A stretch of 64,000 bases of DNA from PLanc-01 sp035342095 (GCA_035342095.1 DAOQWL010000022.1:1-64000), one strand, 5' to 3'. Positions 33,735 through 44,147 are shown, counted from the first letter of the stretch. A program made the numbers and translations. The notes: a model not told the origin generated them from the sequence alone.

Positions 33735-35048
33735 ATGGAAAACACAAAGAACCAATCAGCCGTGAATGCATCCCGTCGACAATTCCTCAAGACCTCCAGC
33801 GTCGCCGCTCTTGGCAGTGCTCTTGCGAGTCCGCTGGCCTTTTCTGCAGCCGGTTCTTCCGGCGGCACGCTAAAGATCGGCCTCATCGGCTGCGGGGGAC
33901 GCGGGTCCGGCGCCGCTGCACAGGCTCTCTCCACCGGGCCGGACGTGGTCCTGACCGCTTTGGGCGATGCCTTGCCGGAACGCGTGCAGAGCAGTCGCAA
34001 GAACCTTGCGGCCGACGAGAATTTCGGGAAACGCGCCCAAGTCCCCGACAGCGCGTGCTTCGTGGGTCTGGACGCCTACCAGAAGGTGATCGACAGCGGC
34101 GTGGACGTAGTTCTCCTGGCGGCCCCTCCGGGCTTCCGCCCGCTGCATTTAAAGGCGGCCATTGAGGCCGGCAAGCATGTCTTCTGCGAGAAGCCGATGG
34201 CCACCGACGCCCCCGGCGTGCGGTCCGTCCTGGAGTCCGCCGCCAAGGCCAAGGCCAAGAACCTGGCTCTCGTCGCGGGTTTCTGCTGGCGGTACCACCT
34301 GGCGCGTCGTGCCTTCTACGAGAAGGTCCACCAGGGCGCCATCGGCTCGATTCGCGCGATCTATGCGACCTACCTGACCGGGCCGGTGAAGCCGATGCCG
34401 TCAGCCAGCAGTCGTCCCGCCGGCATGGGCGACGTCGAGTGGCAGGTCCGCAACTGGTACAACTTCACCTGGCTGTCCGGTGACGGACTAGTGGAACAGG
34501 CCTGTCACAGCGTGGACAAGATCGCCTGGGCGATGAACGGGGTCCTGCCTCTCAAGGCGGTTGGCAACGGCGGTCGCCAGTTCCCGAACAACGAAGGCAA
34601 CATCTTCGACCATATCGATGTCTTCTACGAGTTCCCGGACGGCGTTCGTGCGTTCATGGCCCAGCGCCAGATCAACAACTGCTACGGCGACAACTCGGAC
34701 TACCTCATGGGATCCGACGGGCTGGGCACGATCAAAGGCTGGGAAGACCCGGTCATCACGGGCAAGGAGAACTGGCGCTATCGCGGCCCGAAGTCCGACA
34801 TGTACCAGGTCGAGCACAACGAGCTGTTCGACTCCATCCGCAAGGGCAAACCCATCAATGACGGCGTCTGGATGGCCCACAGCACGCTCATGGCCATCAT
34901 GGGACGCATGGCCGCCTACACGGGCAAAGAGGTCACCTGGGACCAGGCGCTGAACTCCCAGGAGCAGCTCGTACCCGACAATCTCACGTGGGACATGAAG
35001 CTGCCGATCAAGCCCCTGGCCATGCCGGGAACGACCGCGTTCGTGTGA
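33735..35048 (+). CDS. Gfo/Idh/MocA family oxidoreductase, Tat-exported
   Basis: 437 residues from ATG 33735. Tat signal with Arg14-Arg15 (ASRRQFLKTSS). The Rossmann domain begins at TLKIGLIGCGGRGSG (about 45-59), and the family EKP motif is in HVFCEKPMATDAPG. This large group oxidises or reduces sugars and polyols with NAD(P), and some exported members carry the cofactor through the Tat system. A tight promoter ends seven bases before the ATG, with no ribosome-binding sequence, so the message may be leaderless. Probably linked to the sugar enzymes around it; substrate unknown. Confidence 0.92.
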   Translation: MENTKNQSAVNASRRQFLKTSSVAALGSALASPLAFSAAGSSGGTLKIGLIGCGGRGSGAAAQALSTGPDVVLTALGDALPERVQSSRKNLAADENFGKRAQVPDSACFVGLDAYQKVIDSGVDVVLLAAPPGFRPLHLKAAIEAGKHVFCEKPMATDAPGVRSVLESAAKAKAKNLALVAGFCWRYHLARRAFYEKVHQGAIGSIRAIYATYLTGPVKPMPSASSRPAGMGDVEWQVRNWYNFTWLSGDGLVEQACHSVDKIAWAMNGVLPLKAVGNGGRQFPNNEGNIFDHIDVFYEFPDGVRAFMAQRQINNCYGDNSDYLMGSDGLGTIKGWEDPVITGKENWRYRGPKSDMYQVEHNELFDSIRKGKPINDGVWMAHSTLMAIMGRMAAYTGKEVTWDQALNSQEQLVPDNLTWDMKLPIKPLAMPGTTAFV

Positions 35049-35073
35049 TCGCAGCTCGCGCTGCGGAATCCTC

Positions 35074-35100
35074 CACCACGGAGGCACAGAGGACACGGGA
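35074..35100 (+). repeat. single arm of the CACAGAG repeat family
   Basis: ccaccacggaggcacagagg and following bases resemble the arms at 11627 and 29307. The partner arm is absent, so this looks like a decayed or half copy, between two converging genes. Confidence 0.5.
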
Positions 35101-35136
35101 AGAAAGCCCAGAGCGGCACAAGGGGCTTCGCTCGGG

Positions 35137-38100
35137 TCAGTTCTCGTTCTCCAGGTAGTGGTTCCCCACGGACTCGAACTGCCAGTGGCCTGCCGGCGTG
35201 AGGGCATAGGAGCCGTTCGCGAGATAGGACTTCGTCACGCTGCCATCCTCAACACGCCAAACAACAATGTCAGCATCCGTTGTGATTCCGGCAAGGGGTT
35301 CGTCCCCGTCCGTCCGGTCGTTCCACCGGCCCGAGAGATAGACCCAGTCCTCGCCGGAAGACGTGATGACCTTGACCAACTGTTGGCCGCCGCCTGTTTC
35401 AATGATCTGAACGTCGTGGACATGTCCCTGGCTTTTGTCGGCCATCGCCTCGAACGCCGTGATGAACGCCTGATGAACTGCGCTCTTTCGGACGACCAGG
35501 ATGTCTTGTGAATTGGCCTGGAGCTCCTCCGTGTAGCCAATCTGTGCGTTGATGAGTGATCCCGGGCCGGCATCGGCCATGGTCATTCGCAGTCTGCCGC
35601 TATGGACCGGAGGATAGCGAAGGAGCGTCGGATCGCCGCGCGGAACCCAGGTACGATTGCTCACATTCCATTGAGCCACGATCCGTCCCGAGGGCCTGCC
35701 CGCAATGGTGCGCGCTTCCGGCACGCTTCCGGCCGGCCAGTAGCCCGCGAGGAAGGTGTCGCACGGTTGCCAGACCAGCCCCGCCGGCTCGAGGATCTCC
35801 AACTCGCCCATGTTGATAAGGCTCCAATCATACTGGTGCACGGAGCCATCCTTCGATTGAACGAAGTACGCGTCGAACAAGTACTCCGGGAACTGGATGC
35901 ACCAGCGGCTCATGTCCTGCTCGAGGTCGCTGCAATCGTTTCCGTCTCCCGTATGGGCGACGGCACAGGGCAATTCTCTGCGCCCGTCGAAATGCCAGAA
36001 CGAGCCATAGTAGGCGTTGGAGTAGTCCTGCCATGTCCCGTCGATCATCATCTGATTCAGGAACGGCGGCAGATACCCGATCCAACTGTATCCATACCGG
36101 GGTGTGAGGATTGTCCCGAGGCCATACAACACAATCCCCAGGCAATCGCGCGACACGTGGTCTCCCGGATCGCTCAGCAGGAACTTGGAGGACAACAACG
36201 TCTCCATCCGCCGGTCCCAGGGCGCATCGGGCGCTCGCAGCATGGCGTAGCCCCAGCCGGGAATGACGAAGTTCTCGTTGTCGATAGTGGTCCCCGGCAC
36301 CTTGAGCCATTCCTGCTGGAGAACGGTGTTGTAACGATGGATGGTATCCCTGTCCTCCGGGAACAACTCCTCCAGCGCAGACAGCGGTCCACATACCCGA
36401 TCCCAGGAGTTTGTGTATGGCCGGGTAAGCTGATTCATGCAGCCGCCGTTGTTGAGATGGGGTTTGTTGCCGTTCGAAAATGTGAACTGCAAATCATGCA
36501 CCAACGCGTTGTGTATCTTGTCCAGTGCCTCCGCGGATACCAGCTCGTCCACGTCGCGAGCGAAGAGGAGCTTCGCCTTGAGCAGCGCCTCGGGATAGCG
36601 AAAGCTGCTATCGCCATAGCTGCCTGGCTCGTTGCGGAATGAGCCGTCCGGCAGGAAGACCGTCATCTTGTGCAGGATCTCCGAGAAGACGCTCATTACC
36701 TCGTCGATCACGGCCGGGTCGCGAGACGCCGCACCGAGGGCAATCAACGACATGATATCTCGACATTCAAGCTCCAGCTCTTCGTAGTAGTGCCATGGGA
36801 TGACCGGGGTCCCCTTGGGGTAGGACTTCCGCAAGGGCTCGCTCAGGCCCAATGTGCTCGGGCCATTGGGCCACCGCATCATGTACAGATCCTCGCCTAG
36901 GCGGACATACCAGGTAGACACGGCGTCGACTGGATTGCCGGTGGCCCCATAGGGAAGCCCCGAGACGGGCAGGTCGCGACTGCCCGCTGGAACGTCGTCG
37001 CGCAGCGTCATCGGCATTCTCAGGCCGTCGCAGTAGGACTGGAGGATCGGCAGAACGAGATTGTGCAGGATCTTGAATTGCTCGCTGTCGTCAATCCGGT
37101 CCTCCTGGCACGCGCGCACATGGGCGGTCAGGCATGAGATCGCCGGGACATCATAGGTGATGTTGGGCAGTTGAATCGGTTGGCTCCAATCCCACCGCCT
37201 CTCCACCGGATACAGCGGGAAGAACTCGGCCAAGCGCTTGATGTAGAGCTCTGCCTGGGCGGCATTGTCGTGCCAGTACAGTGTCGCCAACTCGCGAGAC
37301 CAGATCTGTCCCCACGTCCAGTCGGGATTCGCCGCGTTCCAACTCTTCTCCGCGAACAGTCCTTGAACGGATGGAAGGGCGCCCTTCGCGAATTGCTCCT
37401 GAAGGAACTGGATTGGATCGCGCTCGTATCGTCCCTCCTGCAACCCGAGATCCTCCGCACTGGGCAGAAACTTCTGCGGAGGGTCCATCAGCTTCGTGCT
37501 TATTTGCGAGAAATAGAGGACTTCGCCGAAGAGCGGTTTGTAGTCCCACGGGAACTGAGGCTGTTTGTAAGGCGGCAGAGTCAGGTAGTTCTCAGCCGCG
37601 CTGAGCAGATGCAGCTTCACGGACGGGCTCGACGGCGCTCCTTGCACCCAGATCTCGACGAGTTCGGAGTAGTCGTTGGGAACCGGTACGGTCGACCGCA
37701 CGACGAGAGTGAAAGCCTGTGAGCCGTCGGGGGCCAGATAGAACACCTCCGGTTCAATGGAGACAATCTCGAACAGGGCGATATCCTGGCCCACTCGAGG
37801 CCGAACGCGGCCGCGCAGGCTGTAGACTTCACTGCCCTGGGACAGACTGCGGAAAGTGGAATGGAACGTCACCTGTCGACGGCCGTTCGAGAGTGTCTCA
37901 ATCTCCCGATGGTCGGCCAGAAGCGCTGGTCCGTGCTCATACGAATCCAGATGGTGTGGATCTCCTGTATTCGGCAGTTCGAGGCATGGGTAGTTCGTCA
38001 GGATGATCCTGGCAATCACGGGTCTGCCGTCGTTTGCCGTGGTGAGGACCTTGTCGGCCTCATACATCTGCGGCAGGGTCAGTCGCAGGGTGTGTGTTCC

Positions 38101-40500
38101 CACCTCAAGATCCATTGACCCCACGACCCATTTCGCCTTTCGGTCGGGGTCTGTCCAGGGGTTCTCCAACGTGAAGCCGGTGCTCCCCACATGGGCGTAG
38201 GTCGTCGGAGATAGCATCGTCTCTCCCGCAGCCCGGTGGTCGACCTGTACTGCAACCTCCGCACCATGGTGGTACATGGTCCAGCACTCGGCATAGTCCA
38301 GGAGTATACTGTACCGCCCGGCTGCACTTACTTCAAACTCGTATTCCGCCCACCCACCTGTCGGTTTGGCACGCAGTCCCGTCAGCACGTAGTAGGCTCG
38401 CGGATTGAGATGCTCGATCGACACGTCCTTGCTCCTGATGTGCTTGTCGGCATCGATGCCGATCGTGCCGATTCGCCCGGCCATTTCCGAAGGTCTCAGG
38501 GGCGTCTCATAGGGGACCCATGTGTCGCCGAGGATGTCCGCCAGCGCACCTCCCGTCCAGAGACAGCCGCAGAAGGCCAGGCGATCCCGTGATTCAACGG
38601 GCACGCGCAGCACATAGCTGAGGAAGGTGTCCACCGCATCGTCGCCATCGAGCGACCATTGAATCGCACCATCGAGGACCGTGCCGCCGCCTGCGTCCAC
38701 CACCGTAGTCCCTGCCGGCAGATACTCTGTTAGCGATACCCGCTTCGGTCTTTGACCGGAGTCGATTCGCAGGGACAGCGAGACGCTGAGTTCACCTGCG
38801 TCTCCATATGAAGCAGGCAGGAGGCGTTCGGCATAGCTGCCCTCCAGGGGCGGGGGCGGCTTCAAGGAATAGGTCAGGTCTGTGTACTCGTTGTTACTGC
38901 GATCTGTTATCCTCGCTGCGAAACGACCCGCGCCGGGCGTCTCCGTAGCGTACACATGATCGAAGCTGATTGTGTTGACGCCCTTGTGGAGGACGAAATC
39001 GACCGCCTGCTCCTGGTTGCCGTCCCATCCATGGCGATCCAGCACCAGCACACCGTCGTTCCAGAATCGCACGTTGCCGAAGTGTCGGAATCGCAGGCGT
39101 GCCTGCCGTTCCGTCGGAGAACGTACATAGAGCGCGTAGATCTGGGTGGACTCTCCCACCACCACTCCGTCGGCGAAGACCCCGGCCTCGTCATACTGGG
39201 CCGTCCAGACCAGCACCGGCGCCGTAGCGGAACCCCCGACTTCTGCAACATCGTAGATGAGACCTTCACAGGGAGTGAAGGTCGTCTGCCCGGCGCCGAA
39301 GGCGAGTGAGCTGGGAACAGGCGGATAGAAGGTCAGCAGGTGATCCGCGGGATTCTGGCCGAGATGCAGGAACCACTTGATAGCGCCTTCCAGCTTGCCT
39401 TGATCGGGCGAGGGAGCAGTCGTGAAATGCCAGACGGGCCCCGTCCACACCAGGCCATTGGGCTCCGTCACATCGACCCGCCAGTAATACGTGGTGCCGG
39501 GCGCCAACGGACCCGGGGCGTACTGCATTTGCTGAATCGAGCCCTTGAAGTGCAGCGACGATTTGTCCGCCTGAGCCATCGCATCCTGTGACAGGCCGAA
39601 GTACACATCGTGGGAAACGATGTTCGGATCCGCTTTCCAAAGAAGGGTGACGGTGTGATCCGCGTCGAGTGCCCCATCGGCCGGTTGCGGCTGCCTCGCC
39701 GTCGGCGGGGATCCACCCAGCATATACGCGATGGCGTTGAGGAACACCCGGGCTCCTTCCCTGGTGAGGTTGTAGACGCCCTGAATCGACCCGCTGGATG
39801 CGCCGGCAATGAAGAGCATGCGCCTGGCCGCAGGACTCTGCGCCGTGGCTTCACAGAATGGCTGCCCAGGCGACCATTCCGCAATGACGACGTCCCCATT
39901 GTCGGCACGGCGGGCCAGAACACGACCATTGCCCGCCGATTCCTCTGTGATGAAGAGGGTCGAACTGTCCTGAACGCTCGAATCCATATAGACCAGGTCG
40001 ATCCCATGATCCGCCGGCGCATCGGTAAACAAAGGGTGGTTCCGATCCTCCATCCGAAGGGTGTGCCAGGAGTTCATGTAGACACTGCAAGACGGCGGCA
40101 GCCATCCCCAATGATCGGCCAATCCGACGGTGGCGATCAGCGAAATCAGCGGCTTGGTTACCCCGTTCCACTGCTGGGCTTCACTGCCTTGCGTATACAT
40201 CCACGGGCTCACGTTCGGACTCACGATGACCAGGTCCGCTGTGTTAAGAGCCGCGATCTTCCCCTCATCCAGCGTCTGCCAGTACTTTGCCTGAGCGTCA
40301 ACGGTATGCCCGTTGTCTTTGAGCAGCATTACCCACCCACGGTCATCGGCCTGCAAGCTGGTTCCTTGATCGCTGGACACCCAGATGATGTGTGCTGCCA
40401 TGGCATGGCTGCCCGCCATGAACACCGGGATGCCCCATGCAATCGCAAGGATGCAGCAACATAGCGACCGTCTCTTCGAGCACGACGCACGCTTCTCCAT
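35137..40500 (-). CDS. very large secreted protein, putative polysaccharide lyase (heparinase II/III-like)
   Basis: 1787 residues from ATG 40500, with GGGGTGA five bases before it and a signal peptide. Order by eye: an N-terminal domain like the DUF4159/ThuA-type amidotransferase folds (AHIIWVSSDQGTSLQADDRG), a fibronectin-like domain near 273-363 (YYWRVDVTEPNGLVW), a PA14-like domain near 400-520 (RFWNDGVLVLDRHGWDG), then a carbohydrate-binding-like region. Residues about 1000-1470 are helical with EPGSYGDSSFRYPEALLK and NGGCMNQLTRPYTNSWD, resembling the toroid of heparinase II/III and alginate lyases; a beta-rich C-terminal part follows (SFWHFDGRRELPC). The lyase call rests on fold pattern and is moderate. 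It faces away from the CotH gene. Confidence 0.7.
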   Translation of the reverse strand: MEKRASCSKRRSLCCCILAIAWGIPVFMAGSHAMAAHIIWVSSDQGTSLQADDRGWVMLLKDNGHTVDAQAKYWQTLDEGKIAALNTADLVIVSPNVSPWMYTQGSEAQQWNGVTKPLISLIATVGLADHWGWLPPSCSVYMNSWHTLRMEDRNHPLFTDAPADHGIDLVYMDSSVQDSSTLFITEESAGNGRVLARRADNGDVVIAEWSPGQPFCEATAQSPAARRMLFIAGASSGSIQGVYNLTREGARVFLNAIAYMLGGSPPTARQPQPADGALDADHTVTLLWKADPNIVSHDVYFGLSQDAMAQADKSSLHFKGSIQQMQYAPGPLAPGTTYYWRVDVTEPNGLVWTGPVWHFTTAPSPDQGKLEGAIKWFLHLGQNPADHLLTFYPPVPSSLAFGAGQTTFTPCEGLIYDVAEVGGSATAPVLVWTAQYDEAGVFADGVVVGESTQIYALYVRSPTERQARLRFRHFGNVRFWNDGVLVLDRHGWDGNQEQAVDFVLHKGVNTISFDHVYATETPGAGRFAARITDRSNNEYTDLTYSLKPPPPLEGSYAERLLPASYGDAGELSVSLSLRIDSGQRPKRVSLTEYLPAGTTVVDAGGGTVLDGAIQWSLDGDDAVDTFLSYVLRVPVESRDRLAFCGCLWTGGALADILGDTWVPYETPLRPSEMAGRIGTIGIDADKHIRSKDVSIEHLNPRAYYVLTGLRAKPTGGWAEYEFEVSAAGRYSILLDYAECWTMYHHGAEVAVQVDHRAAGETMLSPTTYAHVGSTGFTLENPWTDPDRKAKWVVGSMDLEVGTHTLRLTLPQMYEADKVLTTANDGRPVIARIILTNYPCLELPNTGDPHHLDSYEHGPALLADHREIETLSNGRRQVTFHSTFRSLSQGSEVYSLRGRVRPRVGQDIALFEIVSIEPEVFYLAPDGSQAFTLVVRSTVPVPNDYSELVEIWVQGAPSSPSVKLHLLSAAENYLTLPPYKQPQFPWDYKPLFGEVLYFSQISTKLMDPPQKFLPSAEDLGLQEGRYERDPIQFLQEQFAKGALPSVQGLFAEKSWNAANPDWTWGQIWSRELATLYWHDNAAQAELYIKRLAEFFPLYPVERRWDWSQPIQLPNITYDVPAISCLTAHVRACQEDRIDDSEQFKILHNLVLPILQSYCDGLRMPMTLRDDVPAGSRDLPVSGLPYGATGNPVDAVSTWYVRLGEDLYMMRWPNGPSTLGLSEPLRKSYPKGTPVIPWHYYEELELECRDIMSLIALGAASRDPAVIDEVMSVFSEILHKMTVFLPDGSFRNEPGSYGDSSFRYPEALLKAKLLFARDVDELVSAEALDKIHNALVHDLQFTFSNGNKPHLNNGGCMNQLTRPYTNSWDRVCGPLSALEELFPEDRDTIHRYNTVLQQEWLKVPGTTIDNENFVIPGWGYAMLRAPDAPWDRRMETLLSSKFLLSDPGDHVSRDCLGIVLYGLGTILTPRYGYSWIGYLPPFLNQMMIDGTWQDYSNAYYGSFWHFDGRRELPCAVAHTGDGNDCSDLEQDMSRWCIQFPEYLFDAYFVQSKDGSVHQYDWSLINMGELEILEPAGLVWQPCDTFLAGYWPAGSVPEARTIAGRPSGRIVAQWNVSNRTWVPRGDPTLLRYPPVHSGRLRMTMADAGPGSLINAQIGYTEELQANSQDILVVRKSAVHQAFITAFEAMADKSQGHVHDVQIIETGGGQQLVKVITSSGEDWVYLSGRWNDRTDGDEPLAGITTDADIVVWRVEDGSVTKSYLANGSYALTPAGHWQFESVGNHYLENEN

Positions 40501-40597
40501 ATTCACCCCTTCCGTTGCGATGTGATCTGTATGTGGGCGCCCTGCCACGGTCCGTTGCACGCATGGGCTGGAACAACACTGGTGTCTCACAGCGCTT

Positions 40598-40627
40598 ATT
40601 GTACCGCTTTTCGGTCCGGTGCGCCAA
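40598..40627 (-). promoter_or_regulatory. possible promoter of the lyase-like gene
   Basis: On the minus strand, TTGGCG (40627-40622), an 18-base spacer and TACAAT (40603-40598). The predicted leader is about 90 bases. Confidence 0.4.
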
Positions 40628-40710
40628 GACCTTTCGGAAATGCTGCTTCCTGTGGCGGTCGAGACCGATTTCGCTCCGCAAGCCATGGCCCCAGATAGGT
40701 CGCTACGTGG

Positions 40711-40739
40711 ATGACTTTTCGAGCTGTGACTGCTATAAT
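40711..40739 (+). promoter_or_regulatory. extended -10 promoter of the CotH gene
   Basis: ATGACT at 40711-40716, a 17-base spacer and TGCTATAAT at 40731-40739, a perfect -10 with the TG extension. Start of transcription near 40746, about 78 bases before the ATG at 40824. Confidence 0.6.
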
Positions 40740-40823
40740 GCAACTGGAATCACGGCGGAGGATCCGTGGGGTCGGCCAGGGTACAAGGGCAAAAGACTGC
40801 AAAGTGAGGATGGGAATCGACAG

Positions 40824-43800
40824 ATGGGCGTGTCCAGACAGATCGTGCTTTCGATAGTGCTTGTGCTGGCGTTCTATGCTCCGCTGTGGGGGCAGCAGGG
40901 CGCGGTGGTCATCAACGAGATTCACTACGATCCCGACCTCAACTATGAATGGGTCGAGTTCGTCGAGCTGCACAACCCCGGTTCGACCGGCGTGGACCTT
41001 TCCGGCTGGTACTTCGACGAGGGGATCTCCTTCACGTTCGGCCCGGGCGCGACGCTTCCCGCAGGTGGCTACGTCGTCGTGGCCCAGGACCGCAACCACG
41101 TCCTGACCAAGTGGAGCACGGCGGGGAAGGTCTTCGGCCCCTTCGATGGCCGGCTCAGCAGCGAAGGCGAAAGGCTGGTCCTTCGCGACGCGACCGGCGT
41201 CATCGCCGATGAGGTCGAGTACCAGCTTGGATTTCCCTGGCCGACGGTGGGCGATCCCGTGCCGGAGAGCGCCCTCGGCAAGTCCCACTCGATCCAATTG
41301 GTGAACCCGCAGCTCGACAACGACCTCGGGGGCAGTTGGCGTTCCGCGTCGCCCACGCCGGGCGGTCGCAACAGCGGTGTCTTCGCGGAGAACACGCCTC
41401 CCCACATCCGCCAGGTCCGACACCTGCCCCACGAGCCCGGCTCGGGCGACATCGTCACGATCACCGCCAAGGTCACCGACTCCGACGGCGTCGAAATGGT
41501 GACGCTCGCCTATCAGATCCTGGACCCCGGCGACTACGTCCCGGTGACGCTGCCCAACTACCCCTCCAGCAACCCGGCCACGATCCCGAACTCCGCTTAT
41601 AACAAGAATTGGCAGATGCTCCCGATGCGCGACGACGGGCTCGGCGGCGACTCGGTCGCAGGCGACAGCGTCTACACTGCCCAACTGCCTTCCTCGCTGC
41701 AGCGGCACCGACGGCTCGTGCGGTACCGCCTGTTCGCCCTCGACGGCCAGGGCTACGATCTGCAAGTGCCCTATGCGGACGATCCGCAGGCGAATTTCGC
41801 GTACTTCGTCTACGACGGCGTCCCCGCCTGGAGCGGCGCGATTCAGCCGGGCAGCTCGGATGCCCGCCGGTCCGCGGTCGTCACCTACAGCGAGGACCTG
41901 ATGCGGTCGCTGCCGGTCTACCATCTGATCGCCAGGGCGACGGACATCCAGAACTGCCTCTTCAACGGCTCCTACGACAACACGGCCTACTACTTCTCGG
42001 GCACCCTCGTCTACGACGGCCAGGTCTACGACAATATCCACTTCCGCGTTCGCGGCCAGGCCTCCACCTTCCAGACCGGCAAGAACAAGCTCAAGATCGA
42101 CTTCAATCGCGGCCACTACTTCCAGGCCCGTGACGACTACGGCCGGAAATATCGGGAGAAATGGGACAAGATGAACGTCGGCACCGGCGTCTGTCCCTGG
42201 TGGCAGTACCCGCACCCAGGCGGTTGGGACGTGGGCACGCGTGGGATGGTGATGAACGAGGCCCTGGCGTTTCGCCTGTACAACATGGCCGGCGTGCCGA
42301 GCTGCTACACCAACTACTTCCAGCTTCGCATCATCGACGCGGCTGCGGAGGCCGTAGCGGGCAACCAGTACGAAGGGGACTTCTGGGGCCTGTATTTCGC
42401 CATCGAGCACCCCGACGGCGCATTCCTCGACGAGCACGGCCTGCCCGACGGCAATGTCTATCGCATGGACGGCGGCGCCAACCCGACGCACCAGGGACCA
42501 ACGAGGATCGCCAACGGGTCCGATGTGTCGAGCCTCATCAACGGGCTCAGCAGCGGCCAGACGCAGGCCTGGTGGGCGCAGAACGTCAACCTGCCCAACT
42601 ACTACAGCTCCAAGGCTATCGGCGTGGCGATCAACGATTCCGACCGCCGGCCCCAGTCCAACTGCGTCTACTACTGCGATTCCGAGACGAACCAGTGGTG
42701 GGTGTTGCCGTGGGATTTGGACCTGACGTTCGAGTGGGCGACACACTACACGGATTGGGAGCACTTTCGCTACGCGCTCATCTATCCGCAGTATCGGATC
42801 GCCTGCGACAACCGGGCCAGGGAGCTGCTCGACCTGCTGCTCAGCAGCGACCAGGTTGGGCAGGTCATCGACGAGATCGCTTCGATCATCGCCACTCCCT
42901 ACGACGGCAAGACGTTCGTCGAGGCCAACCGGGCCATGTGGGACTACCATCCTCGCACCAATCGCAAAGGCCAGTTCTACGCGAACAACGAGTTTCTCAC
43001 GACCAAGGACTGGGCGGGCCTGATCGAGTACTACAAGACGTTCCTTTCGCCCAAGGGCTTCTCCGACGTGGGTTCGGGCAGTTACGGCGTCTACGCTCTG
43101 CTGGCGGACGCTACGGATTCCGCGATTCCGAACACCCCGGTCGTCTCCTATGCCGGCGCCGCCGGATACCCGCCAAACGGCCTGACCTTCCGTGCGACCG
43201 CGTTCAGCGATCCGCAGGGATTGAACACCTTCGCATCGATCCAATGGCGCATCGCAGAGGTCGAGCCCAACACGCCGATCGCTCCGCCTCTCGAATCGTC
43301 GCAGAGCGGCGCCGTCGGCCAGGCGACATCGGACACAGAGGCGTCCCCCGTCGGATCGGGTGTCGCGTACCAGGGAAGACGCGGCAAGTACGAGATCGAC
43401 GCCCTCTGGGAAAGCGAGGAGATCGCGACGACCGCCGGCGTCAACGCAGCGATCCCGGCCAGCGTAGTCGAGTCGGGTCATACCTATCGGGTCCGCTGCC
43501 GCATGAAGGACGCGACCGGCCGATGGAGTCACTGGTCCCAGCCCGTCCAGTTCGAGACCGGCGCCCCGTTGCCCTCTCGCCTCCTCAGCGATTTGCGCGT
43601 GACTGAGATCATGTACAATCCTCCCGATGCGGACCCGGGCAAGGGCGAACTGGCCCTGGAGAACAACAGCTTCGAGTTCATCGAGTTGCGCAATATCGGC
43701 TCGACGACGCTCGATCTGACGGGAGTCTCGTTCGAGAAGGGCATCGCCTTCCGTTTCGCGGGCAGCCGGGTCGAGAGCCTTCCTTCGGGCGGTTTCGTCC

Positions 43801-44090
43801 TGGTGGTGCAGAACGAGGCGGCCTTCACGTCCCGTTACGGCGGGGAACTGGCCGACTTGATTGCCGGCCAGTATGACGGCAAGCTGGCCAACGACGGCGA
43901 AACCCTCCGCTTGGTGGACTACTGGAATGGGACCATTGCCCAGTTCGACTACAGCGACGACTGGTTCCCGACCACCGACGGCGGCGGCTTCTCGCTGACC
44001 CTGGCGGATCCGCAGAGCGACCCAAATGCCTGGAACGAGCCGGCCTCCTGGCGTCCGAGCGCGACTCCCGGCGGTTCTCCGGGCCGGTAA
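40824..44090 (+). CDS. CotH-kinase-like secreted protein with two lamin-tail domains
   Basis: 1088 residues from ATG 40824, with a signal peptide (VSRQIVLSIVLVLAFYAPLWG). Residues about 25-140 form a lamin-tail domain (VVINEIHYDPDLNYEWVEFV, then FTFGPGATLPAGGYVVV). The middle, about 350-700, is CotH-like, a family of atypical protein kinases on spore coat and in fungi: FRVRGQASTFQTGKNKLKID, and WWVLPWDLDLTFEWATHY near residue 630. A second lamin-tail domain (VTEIMYNPPDADPGKGELAL) covers about 920-1060. Such proteins are common on planctomycete and bacteroidete surfaces. Kinase activity is not shown. It has its own promoter. Confidence 0.88.
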   Translation: MGVSRQIVLSIVLVLAFYAPLWGQQGAVVINEIHYDPDLNYEWVEFVELHNPGSTGVDLSGWYFDEGISFTFGPGATLPAGGYVVVAQDRNHVLTKWSTAGKVFGPFDGRLSSEGERLVLRDATGVIADEVEYQLGFPWPTVGDPVPESALGKSHSIQLVNPQLDNDLGGSWRSASPTPGGRNSGVFAENTPPHIRQVRHLPHEPGSGDIVTITAKVTDSDGVEMVTLAYQILDPGDYVPVTLPNYPSSNPATIPNSAYNKNWQMLPMRDDGLGGDSVAGDSVYTAQLPSSLQRHRRLVRYRLFALDGQGYDLQVPYADDPQANFAYFVYDGVPAWSGAIQPGSSDARRSAVVTYSEDLMRSLPVYHLIARATDIQNCLFNGSYDNTAYYFSGTLVYDGQVYDNIHFRVRGQASTFQTGKNKLKIDFNRGHYFQARDDYGRKYREKWDKMNVGTGVCPWWQYPHPGGWDVGTRGMVMNEALAFRLYNMAGVPSCYTNYFQLRIIDAAAEAVAGNQYEGDFWGLYFAIEHPDGAFLDEHGLPDGNVYRMDGGANPTHQGPTRIANGSDVSSLINGLSSGQTQAWWAQNVNLPNYYSSKAIGVAINDSDRRPQSNCVYYCDSETNQWWVLPWDLDLTFEWATHYTDWEHFRYALIYPQYRIACDNRARELLDLLLSSDQVGQVIDEIASIIATPYDGKTFVEANRAMWDYHPRTNRKGQFYANNEFLTTKDWAGLIEYYKTFLSPKGFSDVGSGSYGVYALLADATDSAIPNTPVVSYAGAAGYPPNGLTFRATAFSDPQGLNTFASIQWRIAEVEPNTPIAPPLESSQSGAVGQATSDTEASPVGSGVAYQGRRGKYEIDALWESEEIATTAGVNAAIPASVVESGHTYRVRCRMKDATGRWSHWSQPVQFETGAPLPSRLLSDLRVTEIMYNPPDADPGKGELALENNSFEFIELRNIGSTTLDLTGVSFEKGIAFRFAGSRVESLPSGGFVLVVQNEAAFTSRYGGELADLIAGQYDGKLANDGETLRLVDYWNGTIAQFDYSDDWFPTTDGGGFSLTLADPQSDPNAWNEPASWRPSATPGGSPGR

Positions 44091-44118
44091 AAACCTTGCA
44101 CGGGCGGCAAGCCGGGAG

Positions 44119-44147
44119 TTTACTCCTCGTACGCAGGCGCGTATAAT
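44119..44147 (+). promoter_or_regulatory. sigma-70 promoter of ilvC
   Basis: TTTACT at 44119-44124, a 17-base spacer and a perfect TATAAT at 44142-44147. The start would be near 44154, giving a leader of about 67 bases that ends with AAAGGAGA before the ATG. Confidence 0.6.

Larger units (their letters stand above)
40501..40823. other. 323-base divergent promoter region
   Basis: Lies between the lyase-like gene (minus) and the CotH gene (plus). It holds promoters in both directions (40598-40627 and 40711-40739). Nothing else is supported. Confidence 0.6.

Noticed and set aside
30077..34000. A 1307-codon open frame on the minus strand
   Set aside because: It lies antisense to the LarA-like, CE4-GH9 and oxidoreductase genes, all with clear family motifs. 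Long antisense frames are expected at this GC content, and its translation shows no domain.
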